Shown here piece after piece: positions 1-10,110 of a stretch of DNA of 64,000 nt (positions within the stretch are counted from its first letter, which is position 1; each line of letters begins with the position of its first letter). The notes under the pieces were generated by a model that made no database searches, was not told the origin of the DNA, and was given only the letters and a program-made list of their open reading frames with translations. Made by a program: the position numbers and the translations under genes. Source of the DNA: Qipengyuania sediminis (lineage in GTDB: Bacteria > Pseudomonadota > Alphaproteobacteria > Sphingomonadales > Sphingomonadaceae); assembly GCF_004358425.1 (NCBI RefSeq), contig NZ_CP037948.1, positions 930,001 to 994,000 of the forward strand. The letters are read 5' to 3'.

Positions 1-44
1 AATAGTGCGTTATCTCGCGCTTACAGCAGCTTGTACTTCAGCGA

Positions 45-1679
45 TTAGACCAGCCGGGCCTGTTCCAGCGCCGCACCGATGAAGCCTGCGAAGAGCGGAT
101 GGGGCGCGAAGGGCTTCGACTTGAGCTCAGGATGGAACTGCACCCCGATGAACCACGGATGGTCCGGGCGTTCCACGATCTCAGGCAGAAGCCCGTCGGG
201 CGACATCCCCGAGAAGATCAGCCCATCCTTGGTCAGCGGATCGATATAGGCGCTGTTGACCTCGTAGCGGTGGCGGTGGCGTTCCGAGATGCTGTCCGCC
301 CCATCGTAAACGTTCGCCGCGCGGCTGTTGCCGGCGAGCACCGCTTCGTAAGCGCCCAGCCGCATGGTGCCACCGAGATCGCCCTCGCTCTCGCGCTTCT
401 GGAGCCCTTCGCGGCTCATCCATTCGGTGATTATCCCGACGACCGGCTCCCTGGTCGGGCCGAACTCGGTGGAGCTTGCCTCGGGGAAGCCCGCTGCGCG
501 CGCCGCTTCGATGCAGGCCATCTGCATGCCGAGGCAGATGCCGAGGAAGGGCACCCGCCGCTCGCGTGCAAAGCGTACGCTCGCGATCTTGCCCTCGCTC
601 CCGCGCTCGCCGAAGCCTCCGGGCACGAGGATACCGTGCATGGGTTCGAGCCGCGCCGCGATGTCGGCGCTGCCTTCCTCGAACAGTTCGGCATCCAGCC
701 AGCGGATGTTGACCTTGACCCGGTGCGCCATCCCGCCGTGGACGAGCGCTTCATTGAGGCTCTTATAAGCATCAGGCAGGCCGACATACTTGCCCACCAC
801 GCCGATGGTAACCTCGCCCTCCGGATGGTTGTAGCGATCGGTTACATCATACCAACGGGCGAGATCGGGCTCGGGCGCGTCGGTTATGCCGAACCCGCGC
901 AGGACTTCGCGGTCGAGCCCTTCGGCATGATATTGCAGCGGAACCGAATAGATCGAGGGCGCGTCGAGCGCGGGGATCACGGCTTCGGCGCGGACATTGC
1001 AGAACTGCGCGATCTTGCGGCGGTCGCTTTCGGGAATCGGATGCTCGGCTCGGCACAGCAGCACGTCGGGCTGGATGCCGAGGCTGGCGAGCTCGCGCAC
1101 CGAATGCTGCGTGGGCTTGGTCTTCAGCTCGCCTGCCGCCCTGATATAGGGGACGAGCGTCACATGGACGCTCAGCGTGTCCCCGCGCGGCAGCTCGTTC
1201 CTGAGCTGTCGGATCGCCTCCATGAAGGGCAGGCCCTCGATATCGCCGACCGTGCCGCCGAATTCGCACAGGATAAAATCGTGGTCGCTCTGGTCAGCGA
1301 GCGCGAAGCTTTTGATCGCGTCGGTGACATGCGGGACCACCTGCACCGTCGCGCCGAGGTAATCGCCGCGCCGTTCGCGGGCAATGATCTGCTGATAGAT
1401 GCGGCCGCTCGTGACATTGTCCGCCTGGCGCGCGGAAACGCCGGTGAAGCGTTCGTAGTGGCCGAGATCGAGATCGGTCTCCGCCCCGTCGTCGGTCACA
1501 TAGACCTCGCCGTGCTGGTAGGGGCTCATGGTGCCCGGGTCGACGTTCAGATAGGGGTCGAACTTGCGGATGCGGACCTTGTAGCCGCGCGCCTGCAAGA
1601 GCGCCGCGAGCGAGGCGGCCATGAGGCCCTTGCCAAGCGAGGAGACCACGCCGCCGGTGATGAAAATATACCGCGCCAT
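45..1679 (-). CDS. pyrG: CTP synthase
   Basis: Makes CTP from UTP, ATP and glutamine in the cytoplasm, the last step of de novo pyrimidine nucleotide synthesis. The 544 residues match the usual length. The N-terminal synthase domain (about 1-265) opens with the P-loop-like [11 protein letters not shown] at residues 9-19. The class I glutamine amidotransferase domain (about 290-535) has the oxyanion segment PGGFGERG, the nucleophile Cys382 in GICLGMQ, and the catalytic HPE near residue 520. It is the third gene of a minus-strand group with tpiA and secG, 92 bp downstream of secG. The start ATG at 1679 gives the standard [11 protein letters not shown]-terminus. Bases 1-44 beyond its stop hold nothing I can identify. 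Confidence 0.98.
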   Translation of the reverse strand: MARYIFITGGVVSSLGKGLMAASLAALLQARGYKVRIRKFDPYLNVDPGTMSPYQHGEVYVTDDGAETDLDLGHYERFTGVSARQADNVTSGRIYQQIIARERRGDYLGATVQVVPHVTDAIKSFALADQSDHDFILCEFGGTVGDIEGLPFMEAIRQLRNELPRGDTLSVHVTLVPYIRAAGELKTKPTQHSVRELASLGIQPDVLLCRAEHPIPESDRRKIAQFCNVRAEAVIPALDAPSIYSVPLQYHAEGLDREVLRGFGITDAPEPDLARWYDVTDRYNHPEGEVTIGVVGKYVGLPDAYKSLNEALVHGGMAHRVKVNIRWLDAELFEEGSADIAARLEPMHGILVPGGFGERGSEGKIASVRFARERRVPFLGICLGMQMACIEAARAAGFPEASSTEFGPTREPVVGIITEWMSREGLQKRESEGDLGGTMRLGAYEAVLAGNSRAANVYDGADSISERHRHRYEVNSAYIDPLTKDGLIFSGMSPDGLLPEIVERPDHPWFIGVQFHPELKSKPFAPHPLFAGFIGAALEQARLV

Positions 1680-1771
1680 GGGAGCCGGGCCTTAGGGTGC
1701 GCTTCGGATTCGAGGCAAGCGCCAATGCGGCGGGGCGAGCGCCCGCCGCCTTTCGTCCACAAGCGAAGCGA

Positions 1772-2158
1772 TCAGTTGCTGGCAGGCCCGCCGAGCGGAT
1801 CGGCGGGGGTCGCCGGCGGGGCGGCCGGGGCCGGGGCCGCGAGCGGGTCGGTGGGGGCGGTGCGGCCGAGCGGATCGACGGGAGCCGCGGGTGCGACATT
1901 GCGGTCGAGCGTGGTTTCGAGCGAACCCGCATCGGTCTCGCGCACCGCGAGCGTGGCGAGCAGGATCGATAGCGCCACGAACAGCACCGCCAGCCATTTG
2001 GTCGCGCGGGTCAGGAAATCGGCCGCGCCGCGCGCGCTGAGCATCCCCGTCGGGCTCCCGCCAATGCCGAGCCCGCCACCTTCCGACCGTTGCATGAGAA
2101 TGACGCCGACCAGCGCGGCGGCGACCAGCGCCTGGATGACGGTGAAAAAGACAAACAT
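1772..2158 (-). CDS. secG: Preprotein translocase subunit SecG
   Basis: Small inner-membrane subunit that assists SecYEG-mediated export. The 128-residue product has the typical two hydrophobic segments (about 3-20 and 50-70) flanking the conserved LMQRSEGGGLG loop. The last ~45 residues form a low-complexity Ala/Pro tail with repeated DPLG/DPLA units, a common variable extension in alphaproteobacterial SecG. It lies 60 bp downstream of tpiA and upstream of pyrG, and all three are probably co-transcribed. Confidence 0.95.
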   Translation of the reverse strand: MFVFFTVIQALVAAALVGVILMQRSEGGGLGIGGSPTGMLSARGAADFLTRATKWLAVLFVALSILLATLAVRETDAGSLETTLDRNVAPAAPVDPLGRTAPTDPLAAPAPAAPPATPADPLGGPASN

Positions 2159-2218
2159 GGGTTGCGGTTTCCGCTGAATGGATGGGCTATCTAAGCGCGG
2201 CGGCGGGGCGCGGCAAGG

Positions 2219-2980
2219 TCACGCATCCTCGTCGCCGATCGCGGCGTGGGCGATGCCGAGGAAGCTCTCGGCCGAAAGGCTCGCCCCGCCCACGAGCGCG
2301 CCGTCGACATTCTCCAGCGCCAGGATCTCGCGCGCGTTTTCCGGCTTGACCGATCCGCCGTAGAGGATGCGCACCTGCGCCCCCTCTTCCGCGCCGAAGC
2401 TTTCCACCAGTAACGTGCGGATCGCGGCATGCATGGCGGCGATGTCCCGAGGCGCAGCGGTCCGCCCGGTGCCGATCGCCCAGACCGGCTCGTAAGCAAC
2501 CGTCAGCCGCTCCCCCGCCGCGTCGACATGCGCCAAAGCGTGGCGCAACTGGCCGAGCACGAAGTCCTCCGCGCGCCCCTCGTCCCGCGTCTCCAGGCTC
2601 TCGCCACAGCACAGGATGATATCGAGCCCCGCCGCGTTCGCCGCGGCGATCTTGGCGGCGACCATGTCGTTGTCCTCACGGTGCGCGGCGCGGCGCTCCG
2701 AATGGCCCAGAATGACGAACTTGGCCCCCGCATCGGCGATCATTGCCGCCGAAACGTCGCCGGTATGCGCGCCGTCCCTGCCGGCATGGCAGTCCTGCGC
2801 GCCGACGCCGATCTGCTCAACCTCGCGGTGGACGGCGTGGATCAGGGTAAAGGGCGGGGCGAGCGCAACCTCCACCTTCATCAGCCGCTGCGCCGCGCGG
2901 TCGATCGCGCGCGCTTCGGGAAGCATGGCGCGCATCCCGTTCATCTTCCAATTGCCGACGATATAGGGCCGGTCGGCCAT
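2219..2980 (-). CDS. tpiA: Triosephosphate isomerase
   Basis: Interconverts dihydroxyacetone phosphate and glyceraldehyde-3-phosphate in glycolysis and gluconeogenesis. The 253 residues form one TIM barrel. Visible motifs are the N-terminal GNWKMNG with the substrate-binding Asn and Lys, ILGHSERR with the catalytic His, and AYEPVWAIGTG with the catalytic Glu, followed by the phosphate-binding YGGSVKP. It is the first gene of the minus-strand tpiA-secG-pyrG group. Its start at 2980 is 193 bp from the divergent foldase gene, so this interval probably carries promoters for both directions. Confidence 0.98.
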   Translation of the reverse strand: MADRPYIVGNWKMNGMRAMLPEARAIDRAAQRLMKVEVALAPPFTLIHAVHREVEQIGVGAQDCHAGRDGAHTGDVSAAMIADAGAKFVILGHSERRAAHREDNDMVAAKIAAANAAGLDIILCCGESLETRDEGRAEDFVLGQLRHALAHVDAAGERLTVAYEPVWAIGTGRTAAPRDIAAMHAAIRTLLVESFGAEEGAQVRILYGGSVKPENAREILALENVDGALVGGASLSAESFLGIAHAAIGDEDA

Positions 2981-3173
2981 GCTTCAGCGATCCCGTGGTC
3001 AGGCGGCGGCGAAAGGTGCCGCGGCGGGCGCGCTCGCTAGCCGAGCTTGCAGGCGAGGTCAAAACCCTTTGGCGGTGGTTGCCGCCACCGGACAGGGCCA
3101 TTATGGCGCAGCCGCAACACCCACCCTTGGCGCCGCTGCGGCGCACGCCCTCCCCCTTGGACCGCCCCGCCCG

Positions 3174-5105
3174 ATGCTCCAGTTCTTCCGTAACATCTTC
3201 AAGACCAAGCTCGGCCTGGTGCTGACTTTCGCGCTGCTGGCGCTGATCGCGCTGGCCTTCGCGACGGCCGATGTCGCCAACACCGGCACCTTCGGCGGCG
3301 TGGGCGGCGACGAGCGGGTGGCGGTGGTGGGGGACACGCGCATCACCACGCTCGAGCTGTCGCGCGCCGCAAGCCAGGCGCTGGAGCGCGCGCAGCGGCA
3401 GGAACCTACGCTGTCGATGCCCGCCTTCATCGCGCGTGGCGGGCTCGATCAAGTGCTGAACGACGTCATCAACCGCGCCGCGATCGCGCAATACGCGCGC
3501 CGGCACGGCTTCCGCGCGGGCGACAACCTCATCAACAGCGAGATCCAGAAGATCGGTGCCTTTCGCGGCGCGGACGGCAATTTCAGCGCCGAGGTCTATC
3601 GCAGCGCGATCGCCGCGCAGGGCCTGACCGATCGCATGGTGCGCGACGATCTGCGAAACGGCCTGCTCGCCCAGCTCATGCTCGAACCTGCCTCGATCGG
3701 GGTTGGCTATCCCGCCGCCGCGGCGGGCCGCTACGCCGCGCTGTTCAAGGAGCGGCGGATCGGCGGGATCGGCTTTCTGCCCGCCACCGCCTATGCGCCG
3801 GCCGGCGAACCGAGCGCGGCGGCACTTCAGCAGTTCTACGCCCGGGAACGCGCGCGCTTCATCCGGCCGGAGCGGCGCCAGATCCGCTACGCCCTGTTCG
3901 GGCCCGAGGCGGTGGCTGGCCGGATCGCGCCGACACCGGCACAGATCGCCGCGCGCTACCAGCGCGACGCGGCGCAATTCGCCGCCCGCGAGACGCGCAG
4001 CTTCACCCAGCTGATCGCGCCTACGGAAGCCGCCGCGAAAGCCATCGCGAACCGGGTGGCGGGCGGAGCCTCGCTCGCCGCCGCGGCCGCGGGCACCGGG
4101 CTCCAGCCCGCCCCGCTCGCCGCCATCGACCGCGCGGCGCTGGCCGCGCAGAGCTCCCCCGCGGTAGCCGCGGCCTATTTCGGCGCTGCTCAGGGCGCGG
4201 TGACCACCCCGGCGCGCGGCCCGCTCGGCTGGTATGTCGCGCGCGTCGATCAGGTGACGCGCAAGGCCGGGCAGACGCTGGCGCAGGCGACGCCGGCGAT
4301 CACCGCCACGCTGACGAACGAGAACCGCGCCCGGGCGCTCGCCGATCTCTCGGCCGAAGTGGAGCAGCAGCTGAGCGACGGCGGCACGCTGGCCGAGGTC
4401 GCCGCGACGCTTCGCCTCGACCCGCAGACGACCGGGCCGGTGATCGCCAGCGGACAGGGCTATGACGGTGCCCCGCCCGTTCCCGCCGAGCTCGTCCCGG
4501 CGCTCGCGACCGCATTCCAGATGGAGGAGGCCGCGCCGCAAGTGGCGCAGCTACCCGGCAGCGAGCGGTTCCTGATCTTCGAGGTCGTGCAGATCACGCC
4601 CTCCGCCGCCGCGCCGCTCGCCGAGATCCGCGGCGATGTCGCCGCGGCCTGGCGGCAGGCACAGGGCGCGCAGGCGGCGCGCGCCGCAGCGGACCGGGTC
4701 CTCGCCCGGCTCAGGGCGGGCACGCCGCTCGCCGCCGCACTCGCAGCCGAGAACCGCGCCCTCCCCGCCCCCGATGCGGTCAATGTCTCGCGCGAGGAGC
4801 TTGCCGCGCGGCGCGAGCGTGTCCCCCCGCCGCTCGCGCTGTTCTTTTCGATGGCGCAGGGGACCGCCAAGCCCCTGGCAGCGCCGCGCGACGGCGGCTG
4901 GTTCGTTGTCGATCTCGATCGCATAGAGCTTGGCGCCGTCACCGCGAACGATCCTCTGGCGCAGCAGGCACGGCGCGAGCTCGCGGGCGCCTTCGCGGCG
5001 GAACTGACGCAGCAGGCGGTCGCCGCGATGCGCAAGGAGGTCGGCGTCGAGATCAACCGCGCGGCAGTGGCGGCGGTGCGCAAACAGCTTCTCGGCGGGG
5101 CCTGA
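3174..5105 (+). CDS. PpiD/SurA-like peptidyl-prolyl isomerase, membrane anchored
   Basis: Probable periplasmic folding factor of the PpiD family, 643 residues. I chose the internal ATG at 3174 because it gives the typical PpiD start MLQFFRNIFKTKLGLV followed by a transmembrane anchor (about 13-33). The longer upstream reading frame is low-complexity and unconserved. A SurA-N-like helical domain follows (about 45-200). A weakly conserved parvulin-like region and a long Ala-rich helical C-terminal part make up the rest. It sits 9 bp upstream of trpE, so trp transcription may partly start from here. In related genomes this gene is also next to trpE. Isomerase activity itself is not evident from the sequence. 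Confidence 0.85.
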   Translation: MLQFFRNIFKTKLGLVLTFALLALIALAFATADVANTGTFGGVGGDERVAVVGDTRITTLELSRAASQALERAQRQEPTLSMPAFIARGGLDQVLNDVINRAAIAQYARRHGFRAGDNLINSEIQKIGAFRGADGNFSAEVYRSAIAAQGLTDRMVRDDLRNGLLAQLMLEPASIGVGYPAAAAGRYAALFKERRIGGIGFLPATAYAPAGEPSAAALQQFYARERARFIRPERRQIRYALFGPEAVAGRIAPTPAQIAARYQRDAAQFAARETRSFTQLIAPTEAAAKAIANRVAGGASLAAAAAGTGLQPAPLAAIDRAALAAQSSPAVAAAYFGAAQGAVTTPARGPLGWYVARVDQVTRKAGQTLAQATPAITATLTNENRARALADLSAEVEQQLSDGGTLAEVAATLRLDPQTTGPVIASGQGYDGAPPVPAELVPALATAFQMEEAAPQVAQLPGSERFLIFEVVQITPSAAAPLAEIRGDVAAAWRQAQGAQAARAAADRVLARLRAGTPLAAALAAENRALPAPDAVNVSREELAARRERVPPPLALFFSMAQGTAKPLAAPRDGGWFVVDLDRIELGAVTANDPLAQQARRELAGAFAAELTQQAVAAMRKEVGVEINRAAVAAVRKQLLGGA

Positions 5106-5114
5106 CGCGCGATC

Positions 5115-6626
5115 ATGCACCGTGATCTGGAGGGCGCCGAGACCGCCCGGCGTGCGCTGGCGGCGGGCGAGAACGCGCTGGTCTGGCGAAAGCTCGTTAC
5201 CGATACGCTCACCCCCGTCGGCGCGGCGCTCAGGCTGATGAAGCCGGGGCGCGGAGACTTCCTGCTCGAATCGGTCGAAGGGGGCCTCACGCGCGGGCGC
5301 TACACGCTGCTCGGGATCGATCCCGATCTCGTCTTCCGCGCCGCCGATGGCGCGGCTGAGGTCAATCGCGCGTGGCAGCGCGATACGGCCGCCTTTGCCC
5401 CCGCCGGATCCGATCCGCTCGCGGCGCTGCGTGCGCTTCTCTCCGACAGCGCCATCGCGGTGCCAGCCGAACTGCCCCCCGCGCTCGCCTGCGTGGTCGG
5501 CTATTTCGCCTATGAGACGCTCGGGCTGATCGAGGATGTGCCGCGCCCCCATGGGCCGGGAGTGGGCCTTCCCGACATGCTGTTCGTCCGGCCGACGCTG
5601 CTGCTGGTGTTCGACACGCTGGGAGAAGAAGCCTTCTGCATCGCGCCGATCTGGCGTGGCGGCGATGCAGAGGTAGCGCTCGAGGCCGCGGGGGAGCGGA
5701 TCGACACTGCGCTCGCCCGGCTCACCGCCCCGGAACCTCCCACGCCGCGCATCGCAGGCGCGCTGCCGGACGCGGCGCTCACCCCCCAGCTCGACCCCGC
5801 AGCCTATCGCGCCATGGTGTCGCGGGCGCAGGACTATATCGCGGCGGGGGACATCTTCCAGGTGGTGCTGTCGCAGCGCTTTGCCTGCCCTTTCCCGCTG
5901 CCGCCCTTCGCTCTTTACCGGGCGCTGCGGCGCGTGAACCCATCGCCCTTCCTTTACTTCCTCGACCTCCCCGGCTTCGCCATCGTCGGCTCCAGCCCCG
6001 AAATCCTGGTGCGCGTGCGCGGCGGCGAGGTGACCGTGCGTCCGATTGCCGGCACCCGGCCGCGCGGGCGCGATGCGCGGGAGGACGAGGCGCTGGCGCG
6101 CGAGCTGCTGGCCGATCCCAAGGAATGCGCCGAGCATCTCATGCTGCTCGACCTTGGCCGCAACGATGTGGGGAGAGTTGCCGCAAGGGGCAGCCTGCGG
6201 GTTGCCGAGAGTTTCACCATCGAACGCTACAGCCATGTCATGCATATCGTCAGCGAGGTGACGGGGCGGCTCGATAACGGATTCGACGCGGTTGATGCTC
6301 TATTTGCCGGTTTTCCCGCCGGAACGGTCAGCGGCGCGCCCAAGATCCGCGCCTGCGAGATCGTCGCCGAGCTGGAACGGGAAGCGCGCGGCGCTTACGC
6401 GGGCGGGGTGGGCTATTTCGCGCCTGACGGGGCGATCGACAGCTGCATCGTGCTCAGAACGGCAGTCGTGAAAGACGGGGTCATGCATGTCCAGGCGGGA
6501 GCGGGGATAACCGCCGACAGCGACCCGGCCGCGGAACAGCGCGAATGCGAAGCCAAGGCGAGCGCGCTGGGCGCGGCGGCCGCAGAGGCCTTCCGCATCG
6601 CCCGCGAGGCTTTATACGGGCAATGA
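5115..6626 (+). CDS. trpE: Anthranilate synthase component I
   Basis: Converts chorismate to anthranilate with the TrpG glutaminase subunit, the first committed step of tryptophan synthesis. The 503 residues include the allosteric tryptophan-site segment FLLESVEGG near residue 55. The C-terminal chorismate-binding domain shows PIAGTRPRG, the ERYSHVMHIVS segment and GTVSGAPKIRA. It begins 9 bp after the foldase gene, leaving no room for a leader peptide or attenuator of its own. Its stop overlaps the next start by 4 bp (ATGA). Unusually, the next two genes are unrelated to tryptophan before trpG appears. Confidence 0.97.
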   Translation: MHRDLEGAETARRALAAGENALVWRKLVTDTLTPVGAALRLMKPGRGDFLLESVEGGLTRGRYTLLGIDPDLVFRAADGAAEVNRAWQRDTAAFAPAGSDPLAALRALLSDSAIAVPAELPPALACVVGYFAYETLGLIEDVPRPHGPGVGLPDMLFVRPTLLLVFDTLGEEAFCIAPIWRGGDAEVALEAAGERIDTALARLTAPEPPTPRIAGALPDAALTPQLDPAAYRAMVSRAQDYIAAGDIFQVVLSQRFACPFPLPPFALYRALRRVNPSPFLYFLDLPGFAIVGSSPEILVRVRGGEVTVRPIAGTRPRGRDAREDEALARELLADPKECAEHLMLLDLGRNDVGRVAARGSLRVAESFTIERYSHVMHIVSEVTGRLDNGFDAVDALFAGFPAGTVSGAPKIRACEIVAELEREARGAYAGGVGYFAPDGAIDSCIVLRTAVVKDGVMHVQAGAGITADSDPAAEQRECEAKASALGAAAAEAFRIAREALYGQ

Positions 6627-7465
6627 TGCGCCGCCTTTTCCGCACCTTCACCCTCGGCCTGTGTCTCGCGGCCTGCCAGCCCGCGCAGGAAGGGGACCCG
6701 GTCGCCAGCGTCACAGTGGGCCGCGACGGCCCCGCCACCCCCGCCACGCCCGCACCAGGCGCGACCATCGCCAGCCAGGTCGAAAGCGCCTGCCGCTCGG
6801 TCATCTTCGAGAACACGCCGCTCACCGATTGCATCGCCAGCCCCGAACGCCACCGCATCTCCACCGCGCTGGCGGGATCTGACGGAAATTTCGGCAGCAT
6901 GGCCGCCTTCGCCGCGACCCGGGATGCGAGGACCATCGCCTTCGCGGTCAATGCCGGCATGTTCGAGGAAGGCGGCGACCCGGTCGGCTATTTCGTGAGC
7001 GGGGGGGAACGGCTGAAGGAACTGAACACCGCCGCGGGGCCGGGTAATTTCCACATGAAGCCCAACGGCGTGTTCTTCGGCACCGGTGACCGCTGGAAAG
7101 TCCGCACCGCTGAAGATTTCAGGGCCAATGTCAGCGAGCGGCCCCAATTCGGCACGCAATCGGGCCCGATGCTGGTGGTGGACGGAAGGCTGCATCCCGA
7201 AATCACGCAGGACGGCCCGTCGCGCACGATCCGCAACGCGGTGGGGGTGGACGAACAGGGCCGCGCGCATTTCGTCATCTCGAGCGCGCCCATCTCCTTC
7301 GGCAAGCTGGCGCGCTTCTATCGCGATGCGCTGAAGGTCAAGAACGCGCTCTACCTGGATGGCAGCGTATCGCAGCTGTGGAATCCCGCCACCGACCGGA
7401 TCGATCAGGGCGCCCCGATCGGGCCGATCCTGGTGGTGGAACGCAAGGTGCCCGATGATGAATGA
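6623..7465 (+). CDS. DUF2233 / phosphodiester-glycosidase-domain lipoprotein
   Basis: Predicted exported lipoprotein of 280 residues with a phosphodiester glycosidase (NAGPA, formerly DUF2233) domain. The N-terminus MMRRLFRTFTLGLCLAAC is a signal with the lipobox LAAC. The mature domain shows family hallmarks NAGMF, a PNGVFF strand, GTQSGPMLVVDG, TIRNAVGVDE and the C-terminal ALYLDGSVSQLW. The start at 6623 overlaps the trpE stop by 4 bp, implying translational coupling, and the gene overlaps the next start by 11 bp. The family cleaves phosphodiester-linked sugars in other organisms; the substrate here is unknown. Confidence 0.85.
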   Translation: MMRRLFRTFTLGLCLAACQPAQEGDPVASVTVGRDGPATPATPAPGATIASQVESACRSVIFENTPLTDCIASPERHRISTALAGSDGNFGSMAAFAATRDARTIAFAVNAGMFEEGGDPVGYFVSGGERLKELNTAAGPGNFHMKPNGVFFGTGDRWKVRTAEDFRANVSERPQFGTQSGPMLVVDGRLHPEITQDGPSRTIRNAVGVDEQGRAHFVISSAPISFGKLARFYRDALKVKNALYLDGSVSQLWNPATDRIDQGAPIGPILVVERKVPDDE

Positions 7466-8459
7466 AAGCCGCCGCACCCTTTACCCCGAGATCGAGCCCT
7501 ATGACAGCGGGATGCTCGACGTCGGCGAAGGCCATTCGCTCTATTGGGAGCGGGTCGGCACGCCGGGCGCGAAGCCCGCGGTCTTCCTCCATGGCGGGCC
7601 CGGCGGGGGGATGAACGCGGGCCACCGCCGCCAGTGGGACCCGGCACGCTATGACGTGCTGCTGTTCGACCAGCGCGGCTGCGGGAAATCGCTTCCCTTC
7701 GCCGAGATCGAGGCCAACGATACCTGGCGGATCATTGCCGATATCGAGCGGTTGCGCGAGATGTGCGGGCACGCGGCCTGGCAGGTCTTTGGCGGCAGCT
7801 GGGGCGCGACCCTGGCTTTGGCCTATGCGCAGAAGCATCCCGAGCGGGCGACCGAGCTGGTGCTGCGCGGCGTGTTCCTCGCGCGCGAGAAGGAAAAGCG
7901 CTGGCTCTACGAATATGGCGCCAGCGAGATCATGGCCGAACAATGGGACAGCTTCGCCGGGCTGGTGCCCGAGGCCGAGCGTGGCAATCTTGTCGCCGCC
8001 TATCACGCCCGGCTGACCAGCGAGGACGAAACGGTGCGCCTCGCCGCCGCGCGCGAATGGTCGCTGTGGGAAGGCGCGGTTGCGACCTTGCTGCCCGACG
8101 AGGCGTTGATGGCGAGCTTCGGCGATCCCGCCAAGGCCGTGCCCTTCGCCCGCATTTGCGCGCGCTTCTTCCTCGAGGATTTCTACCTCGAGGAGGCGCA
8201 ATTGCTGCGCGACATCGCGCGCATCCGCCAAATCCCGGCGATCATCGTCCAGGGCCGCCACGACATCTGCACTCCGCCGATCTCGGCCTGGGAGCTCAAG
8301 AAGGCCTGGCCCGAAGCCGAGCTCTGGATCGTCCCCGATGCGGGGCATAGCGCGGGCGAGCCCGGCATCGTCGACGGCCTGGTCCGCGCGACGGACCGGT
8401 TTGCCAGGTATGATCCCACACCCGACCCCGCCCGTGCTGAGCCTGTCAAAGCACCCTAG
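7455..8459 (+). CDS. pip: Prolyl aminopeptidase (proline iminopeptidase)
   Basis: Cytoplasmic serine peptidase that removes N-terminal proline, alpha/beta-hydrolase fold, peptidase family S33. The 334 residues contain the oxyanion segment HGGPGGG, the nucleophile elbow GGSWG, the catalytic Asp in GRHDICTPP and the His in [10 protein letters not shown]. Two adjacent ATG codons (7455, 7458) both overlap the previous gene. The last codons, stop and downstream sequence lie in an intergenic inverted repeat (8434-8502), so the C-terminal tail is repeat-derived. Its place between trpE and trpG has no obvious pathway reason. Confidence 0.93.
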   Translation: MMNESRRTLYPEIEPYDSGMLDVGEGHSLYWERVGTPGAKPAVFLHGGPGGGMNAGHRRQWDPARYDVLLFDQRGCGKSLPFAEIEANDTWRIIADIERLREMCGHAAWQVFGGSWGATLALAYAQKHPERATELVLRGVFLAREKEKRWLYEYGASEIMAEQWDSFAGLVPEAERGNLVAAYHARLTSEDETVRLAAAREWSLWEGAVATLLPDEALMASFGDPAKAVPFARICARFFLEDFYLEEAQLLRDIARIRQIPAIIVQGRHDICTPPISAWELKKAWPEAELWIVPDAGHSAGEPGIVDGLVRATDRFARYDPTPDPARAEPVKAP

Positions 8460-8502
8460 AGCAGCCGTTGCCCCAGATCCTTCGACAGGCTCAGGATGAG
8501 CG
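8434..8502. repeat. REP-like inverted repeat with GAGCCTGTC core
   Basis: Left arm at 8434-8454 carries CTGAGCCTGTCAAAGCA and right arm at 8479-8501 carries CCTTCGACAGGCTCAGGATG. The shared core pairs GAGCCTGTC with GACAGGCTC, giving a stem-loop of about 70 nt between pip and trpG. The same core recurs at 32894-32976. The left arm overlaps the pip stop codon. Elements of this sequence are widespread in sphingomonad intergenic regions; as RNA it could act as a processing site or weak terminator. Confidence 0.8.
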
Positions 8503-8533
8503 ATGTCGGTGTTTGGGAACAGGTAAGTGCCCC

Positions 8534-9121
8534 ATGATCCTCGTCATCGACAATTACGACAGCTTCACCTTCAACCTCGTCCATTACCTTATGGAGCTGG
8601 GGGCGGAGGTGACGGTTGTGCGCAACGATGCGTCGAGCGCGGCCGAGGCCGTCGCATCCGGCGCGGCGGGGATCGTCATCTCACCTGGCCCCTGCACGCC
8701 GAACGAGGCGGGGATCAGCCTCGAACTGGTCTCAGCTTGTGCCGATAAGCGTTTGCCTTTGTTGGGGGTTTGCCTCGGACACCAGGCGATCGGGCAGCAT
8801 TTCGGCGGGCGGGTGGTGCGCGGTGGACTGATGCACGGCAAGACCAGCGCGATCGCGCATGACGGAAGCGGCGTGTTTGCCGGGCTCCCCTCCCCCTTCA
8901 CCGCCACCCGCTATCATTCGCTGGTGGTGGAGGATGTGCCGGCGGTGCTCGAAGTCAACGCCACCAGCCCCACGCCCGGCGTTGACGGCACGGCGGTGAT
9001 GGGCTTGCGCCATCGCGACCTGCCCATTCACGGCGTCCAGTTCCATCCCGAGAGCATTGCCACCGAGCACGGCCATGCCCTGCTCGCCAATTTCCTGCGC
9101 ATTTGTGACGCAAGCTTTTGA
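8534..9121 (+). CDS. trpG: Anthranilate synthase component II (glutamine amidotransferase)
   Basis: Supplies ammonia from glutamine to TrpE. The product is a stand-alone class I amidotransferase of 195 residues. It starts with [19 protein letters not shown], has the nucleophile Cys in [11 protein letters not shown] and the catalytic His/Glu in QFHPES. The ATG at 8534 is the first in frame that gives the family N-terminus. It probably also serves p-aminobenzoate synthesis, since no second copy is visible here. It overlaps or abuts trpD and begins 74 bp after pip, behind the hairpin repeat. Confidence 0.97.
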   Translation: MILVIDNYDSFTFNLVHYLMELGAEVTVVRNDASSAAEAVASGAAGIVISPGPCTPNEAGISLELVSACADKRLPLLGVCLGHQAIGQHFGGRVVRGGLMHGKTSAIAHDGSGVFAGLPSPFTATRYHSLVVEDVPAVLEVNATSPTPGVDGTAVMGLRHRDLPIHGVQFHPESIATEHGHALLANFLRICDASF

Positions 9122-9123
9122 AA

Positions 9124-10110
9124 ATGCTCCCTGCCGCTGACGCCCATTTGAGCGAGGAGGAAGCGGAAGAGGTCTTCGGCTGGCTGCTCGACGGGGCAGC
9201 GGGCGAGGAGGATATCGCGCGCTTCCTCACCGCCCTGTCCGACCGCGGCGAAACGGCGGAGGAAATCGCAGGCGCCGCCCGGGCGCTGAGGGCACGGCTG
9301 ATCCCCGTCCTCGCCCCCCCCGATGCGGTGGATTGCTGCGGCACCGGGGGTGACGGGCATCATACGCTCAATGTCTCGACCGCGGTCAGCCTCGTCGTCG
9401 CCGCCGCCGGGGTCCCGGTGGCAAAGCACGGCAACCGCGCCGCGAGCAGCAAGGCGGGCGCGGCCGATACGCTCGAATGCCTGGGCCTGGACCTCGAATC
9501 GCTGGGAAGAACAGCCGAGAAGTCCTTGGCAGAGCTTGGTATCTGCTTCCTTTTCGCCCGCAACCATCACCCTGCAATGGCACGTATCCAACCGATCCGG
9601 CAGCGGCTCGGTATCCGCACCATCTTCAACCTGATGGGACCGCTTTCGAACCCGGCCGGGGTCGAGCGCCAGCTCATCGGCATCGCGCGGCCCGCCTATG
9701 TGCCGATCTACGCCGCGGCCAAGGCGAAGCTGGGCACTGCCTTCACCTTCATCGCCAGCGGAGACGAGGGCATCGACGAGCTGAGCCTGGCGGGCGGAAA
9801 CGAACTCGCCAGAGTGCAAGGGCGCGAGTTCGAGATGGGGCGGATCGAAGCGGCACAGGCGGGGCTCCCCCATGCGCCGATCGGCGATATCCGCGGCGGC
9901 GACGCGGCGCATAATGCGCGCAGACTGGTCGCGCTGCTTGACGGCGAACGCGGCGCCTACCGCGACGCGGTGCTGTTCAACGCCGCCGCCACGCTGATCG
10001 CCGCCGGGCGTACGGCCCACTGGCACGACGGTGCGGCCATGGCAGCCGAAGCGATCGACAGGGGGCGCGCGCGCGACCTCCTGGCACGCTGGATCGACAT
10101 GGCGCGATGA
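9124..10110 (+). CDS. trpD: Anthranilate phosphoribosyltransferase
   Basis: Joins anthranilate to phosphoribosyl pyrophosphate. The 328-residue protein has an N-terminal helical domain, the PRPP-binding CGTGGDG, and the conserved [18 protein letters not shown] segment. The [11 protein letters not shown] block is also present. I place the start at ATG 9124, 2 bp after the trpG stop. A TTG at 9118 overlapping that stop (TTGA) is an alternative giving two more residues. No strong ribosome-binding site is visible before either, which suggests coupling to trpG. The stop overlaps the trpC start (ATGA). Confidence 0.97.
   Translation: MLPAADAHLSEEEAEEVFGWLLDGAAGEEDIARFLTALSDRGETAEEIAGAARALRARLIPVLAPPDAVDCCGTGGDGHHTLNVSTAVSLVVAAAGVPVAKHGNRAASSKAGAADTLECLGLDLESLGRTAEKSLAELGICFLFARNHHPAMARIQPIRQRLGIRTIFNLMGPLSNPAGVERQLIGIARPAYVPIYAAAKAKLGTAFTFIASGDEGIDELSLAGGNELARVQGREFEMGRIEAAQAGLPHAPIGDIRGGDAAHNARRLVALLDGERGAYRDAVLFNAAATLIAAGRTAHWHDGAAMAAEAIDRGRARDLLARWIDMAR

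Noticed and set aside
99..2177. 692-codon plus-strand frame opposite pyrG and secG
   Set aside because: It mirrors two well-supported genes, has no recognisable domain and is typical of open antisense frames in GC-rich DNA.
3068..3092. GGCGG/CCGCC hairpin upstream of the PpiD-like gene
   Set aside because: Short stem in very GC-rich DNA; no T-run or conserved context to call it a terminator or regulator.
4551..6245. 564-codon minus-strand frame opposite the foldase gene and trpE
   Set aside because: Antisense to two supported genes and without domain features.
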